From DAIOGN01 sp036745245 (GTDB taxonomy: Bacteria > Zixibacteria > MSB-5A5 > JAUVRN01): a stretch of 5,706 nucleotides of DNA. Every line of letters starts with the position of its first letter. Position 1 is the stretch's first letter. The notes below the pieces were generated by a model that was not told the origin of the DNA, ran no database searches, and saw nothing but the letters and a program-made list of their open reading frames with translations. Positions 1 through 5,321 of the stretch are shown one piece after another. The translations under genes were made by a program, and so were the position numbers. Location: the NCBI GenBank assembly GCA_036745245.1, contig DAIOGN010000169.1, forward strand, positions 1-5,706. The letters run 5' to 3'.

Positions 1-279
1 CGCGGTGTTTGCCACGTTCACCTTGACGTTCAGTGTGCCCGCTGGCAAAGCGACGTACCCCGTGTTGGCCGGGAAAGCCAGGCCCTTCACGGCCGCCGGT
101 GCGGCGTTGTCGATTACGATGTCCACGGCAGGCGCATTGGGCGAGGCGTGCACTACCGTCACCTGGGCCGTGGTCGGCGTGTTGGGGGCCGCCACGGGGT
201 TGTTGTCATCGCTGCATCCGACCACGGCGACGAGAGCCGGGACGAGAGCGGTCAGCACGGATTTGCGGATTGAGATCAT
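1..279 (-). CDS. DUF4397 domain lipoprotein, N-terminal part (runs off window)
   Basis: The reading frame stays open from an ATG at 279 to the window edge, giving 93 residues with no stop, so the C-terminus is missing. Residues 1-21 form a lipoprotein signal peptide: positive charges at R5 and K6, a hydrophobic stretch, then the lipobox VVGC with C22 as the likely lipidated cysteine. A polar linker rich in Asn, Pro and Thr (about 24-38) follows. From residue 39 the sequence VTVVHASPNAPAVDIVIDN is the typical opening of a DUF4397 domain, a beta-rich domain found in secreted or surface proteins; its function is not established. An AAGGAG Shine-Dalgarno at 289-294 lies 9 nt before the ATG and supports this start. 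The upstream DUF378 gene ends 55 nt away on the same strand, so the two are probably co-transcribed. I infer an envelope-anchored extracytoplasmic protein. Confidence 0.85.
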   Translation of the reverse strand, partial: MISIRKSVLTALVPALVAVVGCSDDNNPVAAPNTPTTAQVTVVHASPNAPAVDIVIDNAAPAAVKGLAFPANTGYVALPAGTLNVKVNVANTA

Positions 280-334
280 GGACGTATTCTCCTTGGGTTG
301 GTTAGGTTGCGTCTTGGTTTCAAGTTGAATGGTT

Positions 335-550
335 TCAGGCAATCGCGGGGCTCCAGCGGCGCTGGATAGCACGCCACTGAATTCCCTGGTAGACTGCAGC
401 CAGGCCGACCAGTGCGTACACCATGCGTGCGGGCGCTGTCATGTCTCCCAGGAGCGTGCCGACGAGGTCGAAATTCGCCATGCTCACCAGGCCCCAGTTA
501 AGCCCCCCCACCACGAGGAGGATCGCGGCTACCACATCGATTTTTCTCAT
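335..550 (-). CDS. DUF378 family small integral membrane protein
   Basis: A complete 71-residue protein with two predicted membrane helices, about residues 5-24 and 42-58. The hallmarks of DUF378 (Bacillus YuzA-like) are present: the VVGGLNWGLV block at residues 13-22, the NFDLV segment at 26-30, and a second helix with VYALVGLAAVY at 44-54. The C-terminus is short and basic (R60, R64, R65). The molecular function of the family is unknown. The start is well supported by AAGGAG at 558-563, 7 nt upstream of the ATG. A strong sigma70-like promoter (-35 at 643-648, -10 at 620-625) sits about 70-95 nt upstream and overlaps CarH-like repeats, so this gene may be under B12/light control. It is transcribed away from carH and is probably the first gene of a pair with the DUF4397 lipoprotein. 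Confidence 0.88.
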   Translation of the reverse strand: MRKIDVVAAILLVVGGLNWGLVSMANFDLVGTLLGDMTAPARMVYALVGLAAVYQGIQWRAIQRRWSPAIA

Positions 551-616
551 ATTGACTCTCCTTCTCAGCTCGTTCTTGCGAGCCGCTGCTGTGTCGTTTA
601 CCTCGTTAAATCTTCG

Positions 617-634
617 ACAAGGATACAGCCTTGT
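617..634. repeat. Inverted repeat ACAAGG-N6-CCTTGT over the DUF378 -10 box
   Basis: Six-base perfect arms at 617-622 and 629-634 are separated by 6 nt. The repeat covers the whole minus-strand -10 box (620-625) and lies just upstream of the expected transcription start, so it would act as DNA rather than RNA. It could be a binding site for a dimeric regulator other than CarH, or chance. Confidence 0.35.
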
Positions 635-648
635 TTAGCATTTGTCAA
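620..648 (-). promoter_or_regulatory. Sigma70-like promoter of the DUF378-DUF4397 pair
   Basis: On the minus strand a perfect -35 box TTGACA (643-648) is followed after exactly 17 bp by TATCCT (620-625), a 4/6 match to the -10 consensus. Transcription would begin near 613, giving a leader of about 60 nt before the DUF378 ATG at 550. The -35 box lies inside the CarH-like repeats described separately. Confidence 0.65.
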
Positions 649-659
649 GCAGAAATCTA
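632..659 (-). promoter_or_regulatory. Candidate CarH operator at the DUF378 promoter
   Basis: Reading the minus strand, TTGACA (643-648) and TAAACA (632-637) begin exactly 11 bp apart and both fit TnnACA. One phase upstream, TAGATT (654-659) keeps the T and the first A. Known Thermus thermophilus CarH operators consist of tandem 11-bp repeats with a TnnACA core, one of which contains the -35 box. Binding here would block the -35 element. The regulator gene is adjacent. The assignment is an inference from spacing and motif. Confidence 0.55.
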
Positions 660-712
660 ATAATACTCGAAAGTTCTTAGACAATGCCGAGCCGAGCCCA
701 GGTCAGTTCCAC

Positions 713-741
713 CTGTCACTATTAACGTGTTGACATATAAT
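713..741 (+). promoter_or_regulatory. Upstream plus-strand promoter candidate for carH
   Basis: CTGTCA (713-718, 4/6 match to -35) is followed after 17 bp by a perfect TATAAT (736-741). Expected start is near 748, giving a leader of about 150 nt to the carH ATG. A TTGACA at 730-735 overlaps the spacer but has no good -10 at the right distance and no 11-bp-spaced TnnACA partner, so this promoter does not appear to be CarH-controlled by the same logic. Confidence 0.45.
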
Positions 742-834
742 GGGTTGTAACGATGAACCGCGGAAGAGACGGCACAATCGTGGCAAAGCTGGTGGTTGAG
801 CAATCACCTCTGGGCCGGGCCCACATGGCCTCAA

Positions 835-862
835 TGAGACTTACTTAGACAAACTGTTGACA
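835..862 (+). promoter_or_regulatory. Candidate CarH autoregulatory operator
   Basis: TAGACA (846-851) and TTGACA (857-862) begin exactly 11 bp apart and both match TnnACA; the next phase upstream (835-840) keeps only the T. The second repeat is the -35 box of the carH proximal promoter. The stretch 853-864 also reads as an inverted repeat (ACTGT-TG-ACAGT). The repeat phasing matches the known CarH operator design, which predicts repression of carH by its own product in the dark. Confidence 0.55.
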
Positions 863-884
863 GTCTTGAGCTGGTCGATATATT
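857..884 (+). promoter_or_regulatory. Proximal carH promoter
   Basis: A perfect TTGACA (857-862) is followed after 16 bp by TATATT (879-884, 5/6 match to -10). The expected start near 890-892 is only about 10 nt before the ATG at 901, so the mRNA would begin at or within the GAGGGG ribosome-binding sequence (890-895). Confidence 0.6.
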
Positions 885-900
885 GCAGTGAGGGGATCAA

Positions 901-1839
901 ATGACCATCGAATCGCTTCATCCTATACGGGCGGTTGCAGGACGAACGGGCCTGACCTCCCATGTCATCCGGGCCTGGGAGAAGCGCTACGGAGCCGTCG
1001 AGCCCGTTCGGACCGCCACCAACAGGCGCCTGTATACCGAGAGCGATATCGAGCGGCTCAAGCTCCTGAAGCGTGCCATCGACGGTGGGCGCGGGATCGG
1101 CCATGTGGCCACCCTGCCTGATGACGAACTCCAGCGACTGGTCGCGGCCGATGGGCCATTGCCGGCGGCGGGACAGGCGGCAGGACCTGGTGCGGCCCCC
1201 CCCGAGCGCCTGGTGGCAGGCTGCCTGGAGGCCATCCATCTTCTGGATCCGAAATCACTGGAAGAGTGCCTCCTGCGGGCGTCGATCGGGATGCCCACGC
1301 TTCGGTTCCTGGAGGACGTGGTGATGCCACTCATGGACCAGGTGGGCGAGCGCTGGCATGAGGGGAAACTGCGACCGGCGCACGAGCATCTCGCCACCGC
1401 CACTGTCCGTTCTGTGCTTGGCAATCTGATCTCACCGGGGCCGGTGGATCCGGGAGCACCCGAGCTGGTGGTGGCAACGCCCGCGGGGCAGTGGCACGAG
1501 CTCGGTGCCCTGGCGGGAGCCGTCGCCGCGGCGGCCGCGGGCTGGCGCGTCACGTACCTGGGCGCGAATCTTCCAGCCGAAGACATCGCCGCAGCCGCCC
1601 GGGAACGCAAGGCCCGGGCCGTCGCCATAAGTCTCGTGTACCCGGAGAGTGATGCACATCTGCACGCTGAGATCGCGCGGCTTCACCGTTTGCTGCCCGA
1701 GGGCACAACCCTGGTGGCCGGCGGGAGGGCCGCGTCAAGCTATGCGCCGGCGCTCACCCGGATGGGCGCGGTGCAGGTGACTTCATTAGCCGACCTTTCT
1801 CAAGCGCTAGCGGCCGTTCGGTCGGCCCGGCCGGTCTGA
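901..1839 (+). CDS. carH: CarH/LitR-type MerR regulator with AdoCbl-binding light-sensor module
   Basis: A 312-residue transcriptional repressor. Residues 8-75 form a MerR winged-helix DNA-binding domain (the IRAWEKRYG block at 23-31, then NRRLYTESDIERL at 41-53). After a Pro/Ala/Gly-rich linker (about 83-101) comes the four-helix cobalamin-capping domain with the diagnostic W-x9-EH motif: W152, then E162-H163. H153, directly after the Trp, corresponds to the His that ligates cobalt after photolysis in Thermus CarH (W131-H132 there). The C-terminal Rossmann-type B12-binding domain carries QWHELG at 197-202, with H199 the expected lower cobalt ligand, and LVAGG at 271-275. In the characterised family the dark AdoCbl-bound tetramer represses and light breaks it up. 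Oddity: Q197 replaces the usual acidic residue of the (D/E)xHxxG motif. GAGGGG at 890-895 supports the ATG. The stop is 13 bp from the convergent tspO stop. Confidence 0.93.
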   Translation: MTIESLHPIRAVAGRTGLTSHVIRAWEKRYGAVEPVRTATNRRLYTESDIERLKLLKRAIDGGRGIGHVATLPDDELQRLVAADGPLPAAGQAAGPGAAPPERLVAGCLEAIHLLDPKSLEECLLRASIGMPTLRFLEDVVMPLMDQVGERWHEGKLRPAHEHLATATVRSVLGNLISPGPVDPGAPELVVATPAGQWHELGALAGAVAAAAAGWRVTYLGANLPAEDIAAAARERKARAVAISLVYPESDAHLHAEIARLHRLLPEGTTLVAGGRAASSYAPALTRMGAVQVTSLADLSQALAAVRSARPV

Positions 1840-1852
1840 GACGACAGGCGCT

Positions 1853-2326
1853 CTAATCGTTGAGCTTCAGGATCGCGTAGTTCAGCGCCATTGCAAAACT
1901 GACCCAGACGAAATAGGGCACAAGCAGCGCCCCCGCGGCAGGGCGGACGCTCCAGAACCACCACACCGTGGCCCCCAGGGCCACCCAGAGAAGGGCGATA
2001 TCCACGAAGGCCAGCCCGATATTCCGCCCGTTGAAGAAGACGAACGACCACAGGCCGTTGAGCACAAGCTGCACGCCAAACAGGACCAGGCCGGTAGTCA
2101 CAGCGGGCGCAGGGCCCTTTTGCCACACCAGCCAGGCGGCTACGCCCATGGCGACGTAGAGCAGGGTCCACATGATCGGGAAGATCCAGCCTGGCGGTGT
2201 CCAGGACGGCTTGTTGAGCGTAACGTACCAAGTGGACACCGACTGCCTGGTGGCGAACCCTGATACAAATTCCACTCCCAGGCAGATGACGAGAAACGTC
2301 AGAAGTGCTGTGAGGTTCCGGCTCAT
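1853..2326 (-). CDS. tspO: TspO/MBR family tryptophan-rich sensory protein
   Basis: A 157-residue integral membrane protein with five predicted helices (about 5-24, 47-68, 76-98, 104-125, 133-153), the normal size for bacterial TspO. Family signatures are intact: W33-Y34, then K39-P40, W42, P44-P45 and W47 in the first loop; the MWTLLYVAMG block at 52-61; QLVLNGLWS at 86-94; and PYFVWVSFAMALN at 137-149. TspO proteins bind porphyrins and other tetrapyrroles; in Rhodobacter it affects photosynthesis gene expression, and bacterial forms have been reported to break down protoporphyrin IX in light. AAGGGAG at 2333-2339, 6 nt before the ATG, supports the start. The ATG overlaps the upstream SDR stop (ATGA), implying translational coupling. 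Its place beside a B12 photoreceptor suggests a role in handling photosensitising tetrapyrroles; that is inference. Confidence 0.95.
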   Translation of the reverse strand: MSRNLTALLTFLVICLGVEFVSGFATRQSVSTWYVTLNKPSWTPPGWIFPIMWTLLYVAMGVAAWLVWQKGPAPAVTTGLVLFGVQLVLNGLWSFVFFNGRNIGLAFVDIALLWVALGATVWWFWSVRPAAGALLVPYFVWVSFAMALNYAILKLND

Positions 2327-3735
2327 GAATCGCTCCCTTTTCCGGCCGCATCGGCCACACCTTTCAGCATTCCTTCAAACATGAGCGAGTGAACCGGATA
2401 AAGAGCCCACCAGTAGAGCCTACCCAGTACGCCGCGCGCATCGAACAGTGCAGTCTGCGACAAGATGGAACTGTGGCCCTGATCCTGCACCTCGAATTGC
2501 AGCCAGGCTCGGCCGGGCAATTTCATTTCGGCTCTTAACCGCAGCAGTCGTCCTGGTTCGACGAATTCCACGCGCCAGCAGTCCACGATGTCTCCCACGC
2601 CGGGTGGTCCTGCACGACGGCTCCCCCGGCGCATGCCGGGTCCTCCCACCAGTCGATCCGCCAGGGCGCGCAGCGTCCAAAGCCAGTTACCGTAGTACCA
2701 GCCGTTCGCGCCTCCAAGGCGCATCAAAGGGCCAAAAGCCCGTTCGCCCGCCACCGGCAGACGGAGTGCTCTCGAGTCGACCAGGTAGTTCCCCAGGCGG
2801 CCCGAGAAGTTCACACCGCTCCAGCGCCGGCGCGCCAGTTCCGCGTCTTCGCTTTCAAGAGCCCCCGCAATGGCAAGGGCGAATCGCCGCGGTCGCACGT
2901 GGAACAGGTCTTCGGCACTTTGATCTCGCACCACCGTGGAATGTCGAATGCTCTCGATGAGTTGTCTGCCGACAGAGGCCAAAAGGGGCGTCACCAGGGC
3001 CAGCCACAGACTGGACAATCGGGGAGTGAGTACGGGCACGCGAATCATCCAGCGTGACAGACCCCGCTGCCTGGCGTACTCCCGCATCAGGCCTTCGTAC
3101 GAGGTATGATCGGCCCCGCCGATTTCAAACACGCGGCTGCCCAATCCGGGCGGCGCCTGCAGGCCCGCCATCATGTAGTCCAGCAAGTCATCTATAAAAA
3201 TCGGTTGTGCTTTGGCCGTGACCCATCGAGGCAGGATGAGCACGGGCAGTCTCTCCACCAGCGCCCGGATCATTTCGAACGAGAGGCTGCCCGGGCCCAG
3301 CGCGATGGAAGCCCGGAATTCCAGCACCTCCGGCAGCGACTCGCGAAGCAATTCGCCCACGCGCTGGCGACTTCGCAGGTGCGGTGAAAGCGACTCGCCG
3401 GCGTCACCGAGCCCCCCAAGATAGATGACTCTTCGCACTCCGGCCGCCCTGGCGGCAGCCACGAAATGCCTGGCACAACGTTCCTCACGCTCCTCGAAGT
3501 CGGCGCCGCTGCCCAACGAGTGCACCAGATAAAAGGCGGTGTCCACGCCTGCAAACGCCGCCGACAGGGTCTCGGAGCGCAGCAGGTCTCCCTCCGCGAT
3601 CTGCACGGAGGCCGGCATCCGCTCCCTCAGGAGGTCCGGACGGCGAGCCAGGCAACGAAACGGCACATCGGATCCAGCCAGCCGGATGGCCAGGCGGCCG
3701 CCCACGTATCCCGAGGCGCCCGTGATAAGAATCAA
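2323..3735 (-). CDS. Atypical SDR (NAD(P)-binding) fused to C-terminal DUF2867
   Basis: A 470-residue protein. The N-terminal half is a Rossmann fold of the extended/atypical SDR type (NmrA/YbjT-like): TGASGYVG at 5-12 is the dinucleotide-binding glycine motif, followed by the acidic D50 region, VHSLG at 71-75 and YLGGLG at 105-110. No classical YxxxK catalytic pair is evident, so the catalysed reaction is uncertain. The C-terminal part, about 325-465, matches DUF2867 (PGVGDIVDCWRV at 378-389, a beta-rich middle, then YWWALYPVH at 441-449). SDR-DUF2867 proteins are commonly seen in MerR-B12/photolyase neighbourhoods; their substrate is not known. The start is a TTG at 3733-3735, fixed by an in-frame TGA at 3739-3741 and the need to keep the Rossmann strand; no clear Shine-Dalgarno is seen. 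It follows the DUF523-DUF1722 gene by 70 bp and overlaps tspO by 4 bp. Confidence 0.88.
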   Translation of the reverse strand: MILITGASGYVGGRLAIRLAGSDVPFRCLARRPDLLRERMPASVQIAEGDLLRSETLSAAFAGVDTAFYLVHSLGSGADFEEREERCARHFVAAARAAGVRRVIYLGGLGDAGESLSPHLRSRQRVGELLRESLPEVLEFRASIALGPGSLSFEMIRALVERLPVLILPRWVTAKAQPIFIDDLLDYMMAGLQAPPGLGSRVFEIGGADHTSYEGLMREYARQRGLSRWMIRVPVLTPRLSSLWLALVTPLLASVGRQLIESIRHSTVVRDQSAEDLFHVRPRRFALAIAGALESEDAELARRRWSGVNFSGRLGNYLVDSRALRLPVAGERAFGPLMRLGGANGWYYGNWLWTLRALADRLVGGPGMRRGSRRAGPPGVGDIVDCWRVEFVEPGRLLRLRAEMKLPGRAWLQFEVQDQGHSSILSQTALFDARGVLGRLYWWALYPVHSLMFEGMLKGVADAAGKGSDS

Positions 3736-3805
3736 GGGTCAACAACCACGCATGGGGCCCCTGGAGCGCGCACGTTCAACAGGGCACTCTCCCCGGCCGG
3801 ATGAG

Positions 3806-4786
3806 TCAGACATGATTCCGCAGCAGGAGTTCCTTCGGGTGGGGGTTCAGGTACACCTGGCCCTGAATGTAGGACACCTCAAACTTCCGCACGTAGTGTC
3901 GCACGAGCGTCAGCGGCACCACCAGCGGCACCAGGCCACGCCTGTAGTCGTGGATTTCAGACAGCAACTCCGCGCGCTCGCGTGACTCGAGGCGGTCAGA
4001 GAAGTGTCCCATGATGTGTTGAATCACGTTGGTGTGCGTGCGGCGCGTGGCCAGATGTTCGAGGGCCTCCATGAATCCCGCGCCGTACGACTCGTACACG
4101 TCTGGCAGCGGCCGGCGGGCAGCCGCGGCCACCAGCCGGCCCAGACTCCGCATATGCACTTCGGAGTGAGCCATGAGGAGCAGCTTGTGCGCAGCGTGAA
4201 ACTCCACCAGCCGCCCGCGCGACTTCCGTTCCGCCGCGCAGCGCTGCCAGCGCTCATACGCGAAGACCCTTTCGATGAAGTTTTCGCGCAGCGGCAGATC
4301 GTTCAGCCGGCCCTCTTCCTCAACAGGCAGATGCGGCCAGGCGGAGAGCAGTGCCGCGGCAAACAAACCTCGCCCCTGTCGCTCCGGCGCCCCGCCAACT
4401 GCCGGGTAAACGCGCACGCGCTCCATCCCACACGTGGGCGAGTCCTTCTTGAGGATGTAGCCGCTGAGGTTCAGTTCCGAGAGCTGCCGGAGCCTCCGCT
4501 GGCTGTAGGAAGCCATGCGCGCCGTCCAGTCGTCACCGCTTTTGGGTTCGATGAGGCGGGGACGCGCGGCCTCGCCTTCCAGCCGGATCGAGGGCCTGGG
4601 CACGCCCATGCCCACCTCCACCTCGGGGCACACCGGCACCCATTCGACGCAGGTCCCCAACATGTCCGTGATGAAACGGTCGCGCTTGTGGCCGCCGTCG
4701 TAGCGGACCGGTTCGCCCAGCAGACAGCTGGAAATGCCGATTCGCGGCCGCGAGGCCCATGCGTCGGACGTCTCATGCTTGGGCAT
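3806..4786 (-). CDS. DUF523-DUF1722 (YbgA-like) fusion protein
   Basis: A 326-residue soluble protein. The DUF523 part, about 15-160, has three conserved cysteine motifs: GISSCLLGEPVRYDGGHK (17-34, C21), PVCPEVEVGMG (51-61, C53) and KKDSPTCG (113-120, C119). In TudS, a characterised DUF523 thiouracil desulfidase, three such cysteines hold a [4Fe-4S] cluster; the same ligand set appears here, so Fe-S binding is likely, but the substrate is unknown. The DUF1722/YbgA part, about 185-320, contains NVIQHIMGHF (253-262) and a C-terminal block with YVRKFEVSYIQGQVYL (298-313). YbgA genes are often next to photolyase genes (as in E. coli) and MerR-B12 regulators. An AAGG Shine-Dalgarno 7 nt before the ATG supports the start. 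It is probably the first gene of an operon with the SDR and tspO. I saw no convincing promoter or CarH-type repeat in the 91-bp gap upstream. Confidence 0.9.
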   Translation of the reverse strand: MPKHETSDAWASRPRIGISSCLLGEPVRYDGGHKRDRFITDMLGTCVEWVPVCPEVEVGMGVPRPSIRLEGEAARPRLIEPKSGDDWTARMASYSQRRLRQLSELNLSGYILKKDSPTCGMERVRVYPAVGGAPERQGRGLFAAALLSAWPHLPVEEEGRLNDLPLRENFIERVFAYERWQRCAAERKSRGRLVEFHAAHKLLLMAHSEVHMRSLGRLVAAAARRPLPDVYESYGAGFMEALEHLATRRTHTNVIQHIMGHFSDRLESRERAELLSEIHDYRRGLVPLVVPLTLVRHYVRKFEVSYIQGQVYLNPHPKELLLRNHV

Positions 4787-4877
4787 ACGGACACCTTATC
4801 GCCCGCAGGGAGCGAGGTAAAGGGCCATCATTTTTCATGTAGCCTTACGGCCTCAACCTGCGTATTCCGGGGAGCAG

Positions 4878-5321
4878 ATGCCTACTCGCATTCTCTTTCT
4901 CTGCACCGGCAACTCGTGCCGAAGTCAGATGGCCGAGGGCTGGACGCGCGCGCTCTGGAAGGGCCGGCTCGAAGCCTGGTCGGCCGGTGTGGTAGCCAAA
5001 GGGCTGGATCCAAGGGCCGTGGCCGTGATGGCCGAGTCGGGCGTGGACATTTCGGAACAGGAGTCCAAGCTTGTAGACGACCTGTCCGATCTGAAGTTCG
5101 ATCTGGTGGTGACGGTGTGTGCCGAGGCCGATGCGGCCTGCCCCACCTGGCCCGGAGCCGTCCTGAGGCTGCATCGCGGCTTCGACGACCCGCCGCGCCT
5201 CGCGGACGGTGCCGCCTCGGAAGAGGACGCGTTACAGCACTACCGTCGTGTGCGCGACGAGATCCGCGCTTTCGTGGCCTCGCTTCCCGACGTACTCGCG
5301 AGCCGACCCGCCTTGCACTAA
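4878..5321 (+). CDS. arsC: Thioredoxin-coupled arsenate reductase (low-MW phosphatase fold)
   Basis: A 147-residue cytosolic enzyme that reduces arsenate to arsenite. The P-loop CTGNSCRS (9-16) gives the nucleophile C9 and R15. The other two redox cysteines, C81 and C88 in VCAEADAACP (80-89), have the 7-residue spacing of Cys82/Cys89 in plasmid pI258 ArsC, which passes a disulfide from the active site to thioredoxin. These cysteines separate it from ordinary low-MW protein tyrosine phosphatases. The later segment GFDDP (101-105) and HYRRVRDEI near residue 120 are also typical of ArsC. GGGGAG ends 3 nt before the ATG, a short but usable spacing. No arsR, arsB or ACR3 gene lies in the window and no ArsR-type operator was recognised, so it appears as a lone arsC. 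It is divergent from the DUF523-DUF1722 gene and unlikely to belong to the light cluster. Confidence 0.93.
   Translation: MPTRILFLCTGNSCRSQMAEGWTRALWKGRLEAWSAGVVAKGLDPRAVAVMAESGVDISEQESKLVDDLSDLKFDLVVTVCAEADAACPTWPGAVLRLHRGFDDPPRLADGAASEEDALQHYRRVRDEIRAFVASLPDVLASRPALH

Larger units (their letters stand above)
551..900. promoter_or_regulatory. Divergent intergenic control region between DUF378 gene and carH
   Basis: This is the only gap over 300 bp in the window. It is visibly AT-richer than its surroundings at about 600-745. It holds the minus-strand promoter for the DUF378 gene (620-648), two plus-strand promoter candidates (713-741 and 857-884), two sets of 11-bp-spaced TnnACA repeats (632-659 and 835-862), an inverted repeat over the minus-strand -10 (617-634), and a GC-rich palindrome with arms TGGGCC/GGCCCA at 811-823. 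I see no tRNA, no recognisable riboswitch and no convincing protein gene in it. Confidence 0.7.

Noticed and set aside
315..337. Direct repeat TGGTTTCA (315-322 and 330-337) between the DUF378 and DUF4397 genes
   Set aside because: Only two 8-base copies, one overlapping the DUF378 stop codon; no link to a known site and likely chance.
743..900. Cobalamin riboswitch in the carH leader
   Set aside because: No B12-box-like conserved core was recognised, and the leader from the nearer promoter would be only about 10 nt.
987..1628. 213-codon open frame on the minus strand
   Set aside because: It lies wholly within carH, has Ser/Arg/Pro-rich low-complexity composition and no recognisable domain or ribosome-binding site.
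1812..1827. GGCCG-N6-CGGCC hairpin at the end of carH as a terminator
   Set aside because: It lies inside the coding sequence and has no following T-tract on either strand; such GC-rich repeats are common in this DNA.
2448..2960. 170-codon open frame on the plus strand
   Set aside because: Antisense to the DUF2867 half of the SDR gene, with no domain signature.
4787..4877. Promoters or ArsR/CarH operators in the gap between the DUF523-DUF1722 gene and arsC
   Set aside because: I looked on both strands; the best candidate (-35-like TTGAGG on the minus strand) has no acceptable -10, and no in-phase TnnACA repeats or ArsR-like inverted repeat were found.
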